Assembly (NCBI GenBank): GCA_027484445.1
Contig: JAIXSY010000058.1
Location: 1-64,000, forward strand
Reading direction: 5' to 3'
Length of the DNA stretch: 64,000 nt
Source: Verrucomicrobiaceae bacterium
Lineage (GTDB): Bacteria; Verrucomicrobiota; Verrucomicrobiia; Verrucomicrobiales; Verrucomicrobiaceae
The notes under the pieces were generated by a model, which ran no database searches, was not told the origin of the DNA, and saw only the letters and a program-made list of their open reading frames with translations. The position numbers and the translations under genes are program-made. Shown piece after piece: positions 1 to 12,100 of the stretch; position 1 is the stretch's first letter; every line of letters starts with the position of its first letter.

Positions 1-167
1 GCAAAGAAGTCGGAGGGAAGTAGAGCGCCAAGCATGGCTGCCAGATCAGGCAGCGCCAGGTCGCGGAGCTTTTGCAGTTCGCCGACGACGCGGCTGGCGG
101 CGGAGGTCTTTGCACGACCCAAAAGGGTGTGGGGAAAGTGAGGCAGAAAGCAGGTGGAGAGAGCCAT
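1..167 (-). CDS. N-terminal fragment of a putative IS4-like transposase (runs off left edge)
   Basis: An open minus-strand frame starts with ATG at 167-165 and is still open at base 1, giving 55 residues. The visible part has no signal peptide. It carries an amphipathic helix with the core GELQKLRDLALPDLAAML followed by LLPSDFF, a pattern that resembles the N-terminal domain of IS4-family transposases as I remember them. That resemblance is memory-based and weak. No terminal inverted repeat can be assigned because the other end lies outside the window. It could instead be an unrelated cytoplasmic protein. The 190 bases between its start and the next gene contain nothing else I can name. Confidence 0.42.
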   Translation of the reverse strand, partial: MALSTCFLPHFPHTLLGRAKTSAASRVVGELQKLRDLALPDLAAMLGALLPSDFF

Positions 168-359
168 GCGAGTTGAACCCCGAAGCGGCCACGGCGTTGT
201 ACCCACAAGGCAAATTTGACGACAAAGGCACGTCCCCCCTTGGCGATCCCCAAACGGCCTCAAAATCAACGATGCCCGGCCTTATCCGAGTGCCATTCTT
301 GCCTGGCAACTTTTTCTTGCGAAGCGCTGGAGCTGGCTCGTTGCACGTTGCAGGCAACA

Positions 360-1178
360 TCACTTTCGCTTCTTCACCAGCAACCACAGCAGGCCAGTTG
401 CCGCAACGACCAACACGACGATGATGCTCCACGGCGTTGATGAGGTCGATTCCTCGCTCGGTGTCGATGCCGTCGGATTTGCTTCGGTTGCCCTCTTTAG
501 TGCTGGTAGTTCGAGGGAAGGTGTAATTGTTCTCTTTGCTTCGGAAGCAGCTTCTTTGGCCGCCTTGAAGATGGCGGCATGTCGTAGCTCTCCTTCAATC
601 GTGGCAGTGAGGTAAGGGCGGGCTTTGATCAAGTTGCGGAGTCGTTCAAGGTCTTCGGGTGTTCCACGTCTGACGAGTAGCCCAGCCACAGTTCCGGCAA
701 CACTTGAGTTCATTTCCTTCGTTCGGGTTTGAAGTACATTGCGAGCATACTCCAAATAAGGATTGAGGTCCTTGATAACGTAGGGGGCATTGCCAATGAT
801 TCCCGTTTCAAAGCCTGAGTTTGGGTTCTTGGCGGCGATGTCCAAAAGCAACGGAGTGACGGTATCACCGCGCTTTTTTATGTCCTCTAGAGCCGCGACA
901 TCCCATGTAGGATAGGCTGTGTAGTCAATCGGACGCTTGGGTGGATAGAACTGCATTATCAGCTCACTGGCCATAAAGTTAGCATAGGCCAATCGCAAAA
1001 GCGGATCATCGAGCGGCAACTTGGCAAGCTGTTCAGCGGTAATACTTGGTAGTGGCGCGACCTCCTGCAAGAGGGGCTCCACTGGATAGGCCAAACCTTC
1101 GGGCGGAATCTGGGCTGGAGCTTGCAGTGACCAGCACAGCAAGAGAATAGCACTAACGATGCCATTCCTGCCAGGCAA
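360..1178 (-). CDS. Exported protein with C-terminal membrane anchor, unknown function
   Basis: I do not recognise a family. A TTG start at 1178 gives a clean signal peptide (hydrophobic core IVSAILLLCW, cleavage near QAPAQ). The frame also runs back to an ATG at 1343, but the extra 55 residues are basic and would bury the signal peptide. About 270 residues follow: a helical, mostly soluble middle (residues 30-220) containing a segment that resembles a HEAT-like arrangement (LLVRRGTPEDLERLRNLI), then a Ser/Thr/Pro-rich linker. It ends in a single membrane segment (IIVVLVVAATGLLWLLV) followed by KKRK. That layout fits a periplasmic domain tethered to the inner membrane with a short cytoplasmic tail. 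The gene stands alone. No strong Shine-Dalgarno is seen, so the start is uncertain. Confidence 0.6.
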   Translation of the reverse strand: MPGRNGIVSAILLLCWSLQAPAQIPPEGLAYPVEPLLQEVAPLPSITAEQLAKLPLDDPLLRLAYANFMASELIMQFYPPKRPIDYTAYPTWDVAALEDIKKRGDTVTPLLLDIAAKNPNSGFETGIIGNAPYVIKDLNPYLEYARNVLQTRTKEMNSSVAGTVAGLLVRRGTPEDLERLRNLIKARPYLTATIEGELRHAAIFKAAKEAASEAKRTITPSLELPALKRATEANPTASTPSEESTSSTPWSIIVVLVVAATGLLWLLVKKRK

Positions 1179-1699
1179 ATAGTGCAGAATTGCCGATGCA
1201 AAACGTTGATTTCCAATGTGGCTGAATTGCCAAGGCGAGTCAAAAAAACGGCGCGACTTGCGATGGGCGCGGGGAAAACGGGGTCGGTGGATGAGGTATG
1301 GCATCAGAGCTTCACTTCCAGGTGCTGCACTTCGATGGCACACGCTTGTGGATCATGGCGAAACGTGTGGAGGGGGTACGATCTTCTGACAAAGGCGGCG
1401 CGCAAGGGGCAGGTGAGGCGGAACTCAAGCTGGAGACATTTGCGAACAAGCGAACCCTACGGGAGATGTCATGCCGGATTCCGCAATTCTGGTCTGGCAG
1501 ACAAGAGTGTCCGCCTCTCTTGGAACTGCGGAATCCGGGCTCATGCTCCTGCCGCCCCGATCCATGGATGAAACCTGGCGGCACCGGTGTCTCAATGCCC
1601 ATGGGCTGATTGTGGGTAGCCGGGCCAGGAGGAATGTTCTGGGCAAAACATCCCTGGTGGCTGGCGTTTGGTCTCACTCGCCACTACGCTTTTTTGCTC
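1179..1699. other. Gap of about 520 bp without a convincing gene
   Basis: Open frames here are short, overlap each other on both strands and have no coding-like composition. The only clear structure is the nested inverted repeat at 1471-1544. The region separates a minus-strand gene from the plus-strand YeiH gene, so both promoters should lie here. I cannot point to convincing -35/-10 boxes. Confidence 0.6.
1471..1544. repeat. Nested inverted-repeat element (double hairpin)
   Basis: The outer arms are CCGGATTCCGCAATTC (1474-1489) and GAACTGCGGAATCCGG (1523-1538), complementary apart from one position. Inside them sits a second stem, GGCAGACA (1496-1503) and TGTCCGCC (1508-1515), with loop AGAG and one mismatch. 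There is no T-run on either side, so it is not a simple terminator. A compact, self-complementary, intergenic unit of this size looks like a REP/MITE-type mobile hairpin. I saw no second copy in the window. Confidence 0.6.
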
Positions 1700-3007
1700 A
1701 TGTCTGCCAATCCTGCCGCCTCCGATTCCGCCTATCCATCTCCCACGCCCCCTCCGTCTCAACGCTGGTGGCAAAACGAAGACTGGCTCGCCATCGGGGC
1801 CGCCCTGCCGATTCTGATTTTCACCGCTCTTGGCTGGAGCCCGAAAATGCCTGCTTTTGGCTGGAAGGCAGCTAGCGACATGAGCCAGACGTTTGCTGCC
1901 GGAAACCTCGCCATCAGCGGCCTCTTGCTCGCTCTTTTTCTTGGCATTTCTTCCATCGCGCTCGCGGCTTCCCTGGGCCGACGCCTTGTGAAATTCATCC
2001 CAGGAGCCATCGTCATCTTCGTGCTGGCTTGGTTCGCCCAATGGCTGGCAGGCCATGCCCTGATCAAGACCTGGGGACTCGAATACGTCGTCTTTGCCCT
2101 CGGCCTCGGCCTGCTGTGGAGCCACGTGCTGCCGGTGCCCGAGTGGTTGCGCGAGGCGGTGCGGACTGAATTTTTCATCAAGGTCGGCATTGTGCTGCTG
2201 GGTGCCACCATCTTGCTGCCCGAGATGCTGAAGGCAGGCCTGCCCGGCCTCATCCAGGGCGCTCTCGTCATCCCTGTCGTCTGGTATGCCTGCTTTTTCA
2301 TCGCGAAAAAGCTCAAGGTCGATGACGAGTTCGGTGTCATCCTTTCCACCGCCGTCTCCATCTGCGGTGTCTCCGCCGCCATCGCTGCCTGTGGAGCGAT
2401 CCAGGGCGATCGCAAAAAGCTGTCCTACGTGACCTCCGTCGTCCTTCTCTGCGCCGTGCCGATGATGATCCTGATGCCGGTGGCCGTGCAAAAGCTTGGT
2501 CTCTCCGAGGCGGTCGGTGGTGCCTGGATGGGGGGTACCTTGGACACGAGTGGATCTGTTGCGGCGGCCACTGAGCAGGTCGGGAAAGAGGCCACCCAAG
2601 TCGGGGTGATCGTCAAGCTGTCCCAAAACGTGCTCATCGGCGTCGCCGCCTTCGTGCTTTCGGTTTGGTGGTCGCTGCGTGGTGGCAAGGACGGTGCTGC
2701 CAGCCGCGAACGCCCATCCGCCGCCGTCATCTGGCAGCGCTTTCCCAAGTTTGTCATTGGCTTTGTCATCGCCTCCCTTCTGTTTTCTTACCTCGTCCCC
2801 ACCGCTGTGGCTGAAGCGGCTGCCAAGCCGCTCAAAGGCCTTCGTGAAATTTGGTTCGCGGCTGCCTTTGTCTGCATCGGTCTGGAAACCCGTCTGGGAG
2901 ACATCTTCACCCTCGGTGGTGGCAGACCCGCCCTCGCTTTCCTCGGCGGACAAGTTTTTAACATCCTCTGGACCCTCATCCTCGCGATGTGGTTGTTTGG
3001 GAAGTGA
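1700..3007 (+). CDS. yeiH: YeiH/UPF0324-family inner-membrane protein (putative sulfate exporter)
   Basis: The 435-residue product has about ten hydrophobic segments spread along its length and matches the Cons_hypoth698 (PF03601) family. Recognisable stretches are the glycine-rich VGIVLLGATILLPEM, the SICGVSAAIAACGAI loop and the GGTLDTSGSV segment typical of this family. Members are polytopic inner-membrane proteins annotated as putative sulfate exporters; the substrate is poorly established. The start at 1700 is chosen because the upstream extension is unlike the family and the residues after it (Ser/Pro-rich, then the first helix) are normal. The gene is alone on its strand and converges on the giant gene across a terminator-like hairpin. 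Confidence 0.85.
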   Translation: MSANPAASDSAYPSPTPPPSQRWWQNEDWLAIGAALPILIFTALGWSPKMPAFGWKAASDMSQTFAAGNLAISGLLLALFLGISSIALAASLGRRLVKFIPGAIVIFVLAWFAQWLAGHALIKTWGLEYVVFALGLGLLWSHVLPVPEWLREAVRTEFFIKVGIVLLGATILLPEMLKAGLPGLIQGALVIPVVWYACFFIAKKLKVDDEFGVILSTAVSICGVSAAIAACGAIQGDRKKLSYVTSVVLLCAVPMMILMPVAVQKLGLSEAVGGAWMGGTLDTSGSVAAATEQVGKEATQVGVIVKLSQNVLIGVAAFVLSVWWSLRGGKDGAASRERPSAAVIWQRFPKFVIGFVIASLLFSYLVPTAVAEAAAKPLKGLREIWFAAAFVCIGLETRLGDIFTLGGGRPALAFLGGQVFNILWTLILAMWLFGK

Positions 3008-3014
3008 AGCCTCA

Positions 3015-3060
3015 CCCCCAACGGTAAACCGAACTTCCAAGTTCGGTCTTCTTCAGGGGG
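3015..3060. terminator. Convergent terminator-like hairpin
   Basis: A perfect 9-bp stem, ACCGAACTT (3028-3036) and AAGTTCGGT (3039-3047), with a two-base loop lies between the converging ends of the yeiH-like gene and the giant gene. CCCCC (3015-3019) and GGGGG (3056-3060) can extend the fold. The run after the stem is only weakly T-rich (CTTCTTC), so termination strength is uncertain. Its symmetry and position fit a bidirectional terminator. Confidence 0.5.
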
Positions 3061-3162
3061 CTTGGGTTCGGCACCTGGCTTGCCTTCCCGGCCATCAAGG
3101 TTATCCGGGGCACGAATGCCCAGCTTGAGCAGAACTTCGGCATCCGAGCTGAATCTTTACAG

Positions 3163-6100
3163 CTATGGCAATGAGTCCGCCCCCAAGGTGGCACGTCCTG
3201 ATTCGGGATCGAGATCGCCGCTGCGGTTGCTAAGGAAGAACCCGTAGCCGCCGGCACTAGTGCCTTTCTGCAACAGGATGCCGCGGAAGCTCGGCCGAGT
3301 CCTCGCTGGGCTGGTCCAGTTCGGCGTGAACGCACCGCTCCAGCCGCCCGAGCTGGCCGTGGCATGAAGGGTGAAGCTGCCGTTCGTCGTGGGGATCTTG
3401 ACGATCGAGCTGCCATTGATGCTGATGGCAGCGATCCGCACTTCCGTGACGAGCTTGCCATCCGTGAACTCAAGCACGCTATTGCTCGCTCCCACGCCCA
3501 CGTTGCTCAGACCCAGAGTGGACTGCAAGGTGCTGGCCCTGGAGTATAGTGCGCCCACTGCATCCACGATGATGCCGCTGGGCCAGCCTGCGGTGTAAAG
3601 CTGGCTAGCCAGCGCAGCAGCCGTGCTGCCACTCACTTGACTGACCTGTGGCCGTGTCCAGATCAGGTCATCGCCCGTGACATCCGTGCCAGCGGCTATG
3701 CTGTCAAAAACCAGCGTGCCGCTGAAGGTGCCACCACGTTCAGTCCTAGAGCCAGGAGTCAGCAACTGGGCGAAGCACGCCGCCTGTCCATCCCTGACCA
3801 GTCCGCCAGCGGCCGTCCATGCGCTGCCATCGGCCAAGACACCAACAACCGTGAAGGTGCCCGCAGAGGCCAGCGTCAGCGTGGCAAAGCCATCACCCTG
3901 CGGGTAACTCGCCAAATCCCTCGGCGGTGACTGGAGCTGGGCTGGCAGCGCCAGCGTGTAGTAGCCACTGGTCTTCACGCCACCTGCCATGCTGGAAACA
4001 TTCAGCAGTGCATCCGCAACGGGATTTGCCACCGTGTGGGCGATGCGCAGCGCCATCCCCGAGCTGTACACAGCACTGGAGCGCGTGATCTGCGCCTGGA
4101 TGCCAGCCACGCTGTAGTCCAGGCTGAAACGGTCACCATTGGGCAAAGTCAGGCTCTGACTCGACACACCCCCTACCGTGAAGACGGAGATTCCATTGCC
4201 GTAAAAGCTAGTGACAAAGCTGACGACTGTACCGTTGTGGCTGAGTTTGCCAGAAAACACACCCGTCGTCGGCGTCAAGGTACCAGTCAGATAAGCCAAG
4301 CTCGACCGATCCGTCGCGACACCGCTGGTCGGACGCAGCAGCCCGTAGAAGGTATTCCCCTGACCTGCCGGTGGCTGAAAGGGATTGGCCACAAACACTG
4401 GCGTGACAGTAGTCGCCATATCCGCCGCAGGCATCACCAAAGCAAAGCTCGGCGTGAAGGCATCCACCCCAGCAGGCAGGCTGCTCCAGTGGCTGAAGAC
4501 CTGACCGGCCGCAGGCGTGGCCGTCACTGTCACCGCCGTGTTTGGCAACACGGCGTAGGGCAGCACCGTCGTCGTCGCGGTCTGTGAGGTTAGCGCACTC
4601 ACTGGAGTGGCCCTGACCGACACCGAGCCCAGAGCTGAAAGGCTGGTCTCCAAGCGATAGCGGCGGGTAAACGTAAAGCTGCGAGTTACAGGCAGACTGG
4701 CTAGGCCATTCCGGTCATACGAGATGACCTCCAGGCTATTGTCCCCTTGCAGAGGTTGAATCGGCAGGCTCCAGGCCCGGCTCATGAATGTGGCGGCTCC
4801 CAGCGTGGCATCCACCGCTGCGGCTCCATTCAAAGAGACCGTCACTCGGGTGATGCCCACACGCTCGGTGTCACCTGCCGTCCCAGTTGCCAGGAAGGGA
4901 CTCAGCCCTGAAGTCAGGCCTGGACTGGCCACCGGGGTGGTGATGCCTGCGGTCGGTCTTTTCCAGGCGATGATGCGAATGACACCGTAGTTGGAGCCGG
5001 AAATGTAGGTGCTCGGCCCTGGTTCACTGAGCAGGGCAAAGAGACGATAGTTCGGCTGCAGTCCCGTGCGCGGCAGCAACGACAAGGTGACGGACTTTGA
5101 CATTTCATTGAGGGCGAAGTTCAGGGTGATGTCCTGGAACAGGTAATCCACACCGAGCTGCGCCGCATCGAACTCACGACGATTTTGGGCAAACGATCCA
5201 TCTATCGTCGTCAGCCGCACGCTCGTGGCCGCCGTGCCGCCCGTGCGGCGGACCAGCATCGTGACCTGTGAGGCCCCCTGCTTCACATCATAGCCCTCGG
5301 CGCTGAAGGAGAACGTGCCGCCCGGCGGAAGTCCGCCTGGATTGGTGTAGGCCGTGCCCTGGATCTGAAAGCTGAAGTCTCCCGTGCCGACGCCGCTGTT
5401 CGCCACGCTGACCACTGCCGTGCGCAGGCCCAGAGCCGTCGGCTGAAACACGATCTGCATCCGAGCGCTACTGCCTGCCTCAAGATTCGCAGGAGGTGGC
5501 GTGATGACACTGAAGTCTCCTGGATTCGCTCCGCTGATGACCACCCGTGGCGTGCCTGTGAGCAGCAGCGTGTTGGTGCCCAGGTTGGCGAGCACAAAGG
5601 TGCGCGGCTGCCTCAGGCCTGTGAAGGGAATGCTGCCAAAGTCGGTGCCATCCGTTGCATCCGGCGTGCTGTCGCCATCGCTGATGGGCACCCCGCCACC
5701 ACTCACGCTGAAGATGGACGGAGGCGCATAGGTAAACAAGGTGTTCGCCGCATTCGTGCCGCCGGGCGTGGTGACGAGCACGCTGGCGCTGCCTACCGTG
5801 CCTGCCGGGGTGATGGCTGTGATCTTACTGGAGCTATCTACCGTGAAGCTCGTCGAGTTCGTCCCGCCAAAGCTCACCGCCGTGGCTCCCGTGAAGTCTC
5901 TGCCGGTGATCGTCACCTCCGTGCCGCCCAGCGTGCTGCCTATCGCAGGGGAAATCACCGTGACCACGGGTGCTGGAGGGAGCAGCGTGATGACAAAGGT
6001 CTGCGCGGCACTGGTATTGGCCCCGCCAAAGTCCGTGCCGCCATCATCCACCGCCGTCACCGTCACCGTGGCCACACCCACCGTGCTTCCTGGGGTGAAG

Positions 6101-9100
6101 GTCAGCGTGCCGTTGCTGGAGATCGCAGGCTGCGTGGTGAAGAGGCCTTGGTTGTCATTCGCCACCGTGAAGCTCACCGACTGCCCAGCCTCTGCGGCCA
6201 GACCCGGGCTGATGGCCGTGGCAAAGCCAGGCGTCGTCTGCAGGCCAGAGCCTGTGATTGCGCTCAGGCTGTAAGGAGCCGAAATGCCGACCGAAGTGTA
6301 AATCTGGCCGCCAAGAATACCCACGGCCAGCTTGCTGCCATCAGCAGAGGCAGCGCTGCACCACCAGTTGCGGTCACTTTCACGCGGCGTCCAGGTCATC
6401 CCGCTGTCGTTCGAGAGGTAGATCTGCCCACCTGGCACCACTGCGATCAGCGTGTTGCCATCTGCCGAGGAGGTGATGGTGGACCAGTAGCGGTCGCTTT
6501 CCCGAGGTGTCCAGCTCACCCCGCTGTCAGCAGAAGTGTAAATCCGGCCTCCTAGCTCCACCACTGCCAGCTTCGTTCCATCTGACGAAGAAGTGATGGA
6601 CAAATGGTGCCGACTGCTGCCCTGCGGTGTCCAAGTGACGCCGCTGTCGGCGGAGGTGTAAACGTGACCGCCATAAACTGCCACCGCCAGCTTCGTGCCA
6701 TCTGCGGAGGAGGTGATGGTGTGCCAGTTGCGGTTGCTTTCCCGTGCTGTCCAGCTCACCCCGCTGTCGGTGGAGGTGTAAATTTGACCGCCATAAACCA
6801 CCGCTGCCAGCTTCGTGCCATCCGCTGAAGAAGTGATGGAATACCACTGGCGGTTGCTTTCTCGTGCCGTCCAGCTCACCCCGCTGTCGGTGGAGGTGTA
6901 AATCTGCCCGCCCTGCGCCACCACTGCCAGCTTGCTGCCATCGGCAGAGGAGGTGATGGAAAACCACTGGCGGCTGCTTTCCCGTGCCGTCCAGCTCACC
7001 CCGCTGTCGGTGGAGGTGTAAATCTGTCCGCCCACGTCCACCGCTGCCAGCTTCGTGCCATCGGCAGAGGAGGCGATGGAATACCAACTGCGGCTGCTTT
7101 CTCGTGCGGTCCAGGTCGTGCCCGCAGGGCTGGTCACCCCCGCCGGCAGGGCAAAGCTGGGGGCTGTGTTCGGTGTCACATAAGTGAAGAGCGCATTCTC
7201 CGCATTCGTGCCTCCTGGCGTGGTGACGAGCACACTGGCGCTGCCCGCCGCGCCTGCCGGGGTGACGCAAGTGATGCTGATGTCACTGACCACATCCACG
7301 CTCGTGGCAGCGATGCCACCGATGGTCACACCTGTGGCACCAGTGAAGTTCGCCCCTGAGATCGTCACGTTCGTGCCGCCTAGCGTGCTGCCGCTGCTGG
7401 GAGAGGTGCCCATAACGCTAGGAGGGGGGGTGCCATACACACGGATCGTGAAGTTCCCATTTTTTGACCAGGGATTGCCATCAATGCTAGCATCGTCAGT
7501 AAGCGCGAGCGTGATGACAGCTTCGCCCACCGTTCCAACAGGCGTATAGCTAAGCGCACCATCAACAGTCACAGCGGGCTGCGTGCTAAAGAGGCCAGGA
7601 TTTGTGTTGCCGACGACTTCAAAATTCAGCGCCTGAACTACGGTGTTGTCGCCATCATGAATGGCCTGCGCCCACTGCCCAACGATCTGTGGCGCGGACG
7701 TTCCGGGGATGATGTCCTGATCTGGTCCGAGTAAAAAACCAGGCGCCTCGTTAACGTTACTGATCGAAATCGTGAAGGGTTTTTCGATGAACAAGCCACT
7801 ACTATCGGTAGCACGCACACGAATGGCGTAGGCGTTTTTAACCTCGAAGTCGGTGTCCGGTGTTAGTGTGAGCGTGCTGTCGCTGATGGTGAAAAGAGCA
7901 TTGTCAGAACTACCGGCTCCACTAACGAGGGTGAAGGTCATCGCCGAACTGGTATTGGCATCGGAGGCTGAAAGCGTGCCCACAACGGCATTAGTGCCTC
8001 GATTTTCTGGCAACGTGGTTTCACTGAGGAGGATGTCAGAGGGAGCCACAGCACCTTCTCCAGAAAGCGTGAGTGTAAAGGCACCTTCATCGGTGTCATT
8101 GCTGGCAATTTGAAGACTAGCGCGGCGCTGACCGCCAGATGAAGGCGAGAAGGTAATAATAAAGGTGGTGCTGCCGGTTGGACCGGCCAGAGGTGGTGCC
8201 GTGCTGAGTGCTCCGAGGGCGAAATCACCTGCCGCTTCGCCTGATTTCGACAAAACGAGGCCTGTAAGGTTGGCGGAGCCAAGATTGCGGATTGTAAAAG
8301 TGACGCTGGTGGAGCTGCCAGGACTGACGGAACCGAAATCAATCAGATCATTGATGGCGAGAGATTGCCCAGCTTTCTCAACCTCGATTTCCGGTGAGAT
8401 AACTCCCTCACCACTGAGGTTAATGATGAACGGCGACTCATCCACATCGCTACTCACGATGCGTAACTGGGCAGTTTTAGTTCCCGTGGACTGCGGCGCG
8501 AAACGAATGACTAGGCTATCGCCGTTGCCGGGAGCTAACGTGCTGCCGGAAAGAGGAGTCTGAATGGAAAAATGTGTAGCATCGGCACCAGCAAAGCTAA
8601 TTGCTAGGCCAGTAAGATCGAGCAAGCCGAGATTGCTAACATTGAAGGCGATGTCTTGCTTTGCGTTTACGCTGACGGTGCCAAAAGTCACAGGACTGGC
8701 ATCATCGCTGACAAGGCTGGCCGCAGTCGTTTCCACAGCGATTTCCGCTGCGGCATTGGCTGTGCCTGTTAGCGCAATATCAAAGATGCCCTCGTCCGCG
8801 TCATTGCTTCGGAGTCGCAGGAGAGCGGCACACACTCCAGAGGTGGAGGGTTCGAACTCCACCGTCATCTGGAGGCTGGCTCCGGCTTCCAATGAGTCTG
8901 CCACTGCATTCAGCACGCGGAAGTCAATGCTGCGAGAGCCATCAATAAGGAAGTCAATGTTGTTAAGATCGGCGGTGCCTGTGTTTGAAACCGTGAGCGT
9001 ACGGGTAACGTTCATGCCGGTGCTGACCGTACCGAAATTGACCGGCGTTGGGCCGCCGGAGGTCAAATTGACAGCGCTTGGCTCAAGTTTCACGGTGATC

Positions 9101-12100
9101 TCCGGCTCAGGCAGGGCAGCCAGGCCATTCCCACTGAGGGTAACAACAAAAACAGACTCGTCGCCGTCATTGCTGTGAATCTCAAAGCTGGAGGCAAACT
9201 CGTCCGCAGACGCTAGGCCGTTGGTAATGGTGACGGTGAAGGAAAGTGAAGCACCAGGAGCCAGTGTGCTTGTTTCGGGCACATCGAAAGCAAGATCCAC
9301 CTTGGTTCCGCCCACCAGCGGATCCGCACCACCGATTTCAATGGCCTCCAAAGGCACAGGGCCATCATTGCGCACGGTGAAAGTGCGAGTGACCACACCC
9401 GCAGGTGGAATGCTGCCTACATTGACCATCGCCCCACCGCTGATCAAAGGTGTACCACCGTGAATCACCGTGATGTCAGGGGACGTCGTCACGGCGGGAG
9501 TAAAAACGAGATTCAAGTTGCCGCCACTTTGCGCCAACGAGAAAGTACCGCCGTGCGTCTCATTGGCGAAGCGTTGGGTGTTGATGGGAAAGGCGGCAGC
9601 GTTAAACCCTGCGATGCTACCAGCGGAAGCGACCGTCCAGGTATGTGCCACATAGGGATTAAAGTGAGGAACCTGACCTTCCTCGTTGTTTTCTTGGAGC
9701 GAGATGATGTCGAAGGAGATAGGAGCGCTGGCGGTGGCGATGATTTGCAACTGCCCTCCGACCTTCGTACAATCCCAGTTTAGCCCTGCTATACCTGCGG
9801 CGTCGTTGATCTGCCATTCCATCGTGAAACCGGACTCCCAAACAAGGTTGTTCGCCTCCTCGACAAAACCAGGACTGGCACCAATGCTATGAAGCGCGGT
9901 GCCCTGCATTCCCTCGCCGAAAGCCGTTGGCGTACCGTCTTTGAACCCACCAACCACTGTGGGAGTGGTGGCATCAGACTTACCCTTGGTGTTCTTGCCT
10001 TTGACCACAGGCTTTTTGGCCTTGAAGGTCTCGTATTGCCACGGGTACTTTTGCTGAGCTAGCGTGTGTCCCTGGATACGCACTAGAGGAGTATCACTGG
10101 GACCTGGAGCGATCACTGGATTGAATCGCATGAATCCCCTCGTATAGGCAATGCTATCGTAATATGCGATGGCTGGCATGCCGTTCACGAACTGCAAGGA
10201 AGTGGCAGCACCAGCCTCACCGATGGGGGCAATCGTCATCCGCTGATTCGTAGGCCACGTGTTGCCATCGGAATCGGCTGCCCAGGCGTAATTGAGTGTG
10301 CGCTTCGAGCCATTGCGGTAACTAATCGCGGGACGTCCGTTGATGACATTCAAAGAATTAAAGCCCCCAAGCATCGGCGAACTGTTGTCCACGACCCTGG
10401 GAGTGCCCCAGCGCATCATGTCACTTTGGGTCATTTGGATGTAGCACAGATCCTGGTTCCTCTGTGTTTTGTCGTACTTGTTGAAGGTAGCGTCGTAGTA
10501 ACTAATGGCCGCTTCGCCATTCACTAAGGCCAGAGATGCGTGCTGGCCGACATTGCCGATTTGCTGAACACCGTAGAAAAAGGTCGGCCACTCATCGCCT
10601 ATAGCATCATCCGCCATCATCAGGTTGAGGTCGCCATTCGTGGCATCGTAAAAGGCAATGACCGGCTTACCGTACACGACCTTCATGGAAGCGAACTTGC
10701 CTACATTGCCCTGGGTATACAGCCGCTGCGCCTGAGGCCAGCGCGTGCCGCTGGCATCGCTAGCGCGGACGTAGAGGAGGTCTCTGTTGGCGGAATCATA
10801 AAAGGCGATCGCTGGGCGCCCAGCCACGATCGCCAAGGAGGCATACGTGCCGACCTTGCCCTCGGACATGACTGTCACCGGCCTGCCCCAGGCCGTGCCT
10901 AAGGCGTTCAGCGCTCGGACGTATTTCAGGTCACGATTTTCCTCATCGGAATAAGCGATGGCTGGATTGCCATTCACCACACAGAGTGAGGTGAATTGGC
11001 CAACATTCTGCCCAGAATCGACGCTAACGACTGGCTCAAAGGCGGTGCCGCTGGCATCCTTGGCTACCTGATAAAGCAGGTCGCCAAAAATGGGTTCCTG
11101 GAAACTCATTGCAGGGCGCCCTTGAACAATCGCCTGTGAAATGTGCTGGCCAGGGCGGGTGGACGGAACTGGGATGCCAGGATTGCGGACCGCGATGGGC
11201 ACAGTGACGATGCCAAGTGGGTTCACTGCACCGTCCTCAACCTCAATAGGTACCTCCACCTTGCTTGCTGGACCTAGCACTAGCTCCCCTCCGCCATCTT
11301 TGATCAATTCCGCCTGCGCATTACCGCCACGAAGCAGGCCGCTGATCTGTAGCCATGACTCAAGCGTGAGTGTCTGCTCCCCAAGCACTCTCACCGGACC
11401 GGTCAAAGTCATATTCTCCCCCGTGATGGTAGTATCAGCGGAAAGCACGACAGGATTGGACAGCGTCTGCTCATCATCGAGAACAAAGAGGTCCGCGCCT
11501 GCGAGCGTCAGCAGCCCACTACCTGCCGCCGTGCTGCTGGCGAGACCCAGGGTGCCCTCCGCTGCGGTAATGCCGCCAGTAAAGGTGTTGTTTCCACCCA
11601 GAATCAGGAAACCAGCACCCATTTTCACAAGAGCCGCCGTGCCCTGCACCGGCCCCGTAATGTCAAGAGTGCCCTGGGTATCAAGCACACGAGATCCATT
11701 GACACTCACCGAGCCAGTCAGCCCGAGGCCCTCACCTTTGATTGTCGTATTAGCATTGAGGACGACTTCATTTCCCAATACACGAAGTCCGCCCAATGCA
11801 TTGATGGCCGCGCCACCTAGCGTCACCGTGCCTGTGCCTAGGGCAGCATCATGGCCGATGCCCACCTCTCCTGCCGTTGCCGTAAAACCGCCACTGAAGG
11901 TGCTGGCCGCATTCAGCACCAGGGTGCCAGTGCCGGTTTTTTCAATCTGGCCACTGCCATTAATGCCTGATGAAAAAGTCACCGTGCCTGTGGTATCGAT
12001 CTGGCTATCACCGGTCACAGTCACGGGATTCTGCACGGTGGTCGTGTTGGTAAAGAGCAGCATGCCACCATTCATCGAGATGGGTGTGGTGGTGCTGACC

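Noticed and set aside
1592..3040. Long minus-strand open frame opposite the YeiH gene (482 codons)
   Set aside because: It is the antisense shadow of the GC-rich yeiH gene; the product is Asp/Glu/Gly/His-rich with no fold-like pattern, while the plus strand encodes a clear membrane protein.
6274..7113. CRISPR array suggested by regular spacing
   Set aside because: The whole 120-bp unit is repeated, in frame within a coding sequence; there are no unique spacers and no cas genes.
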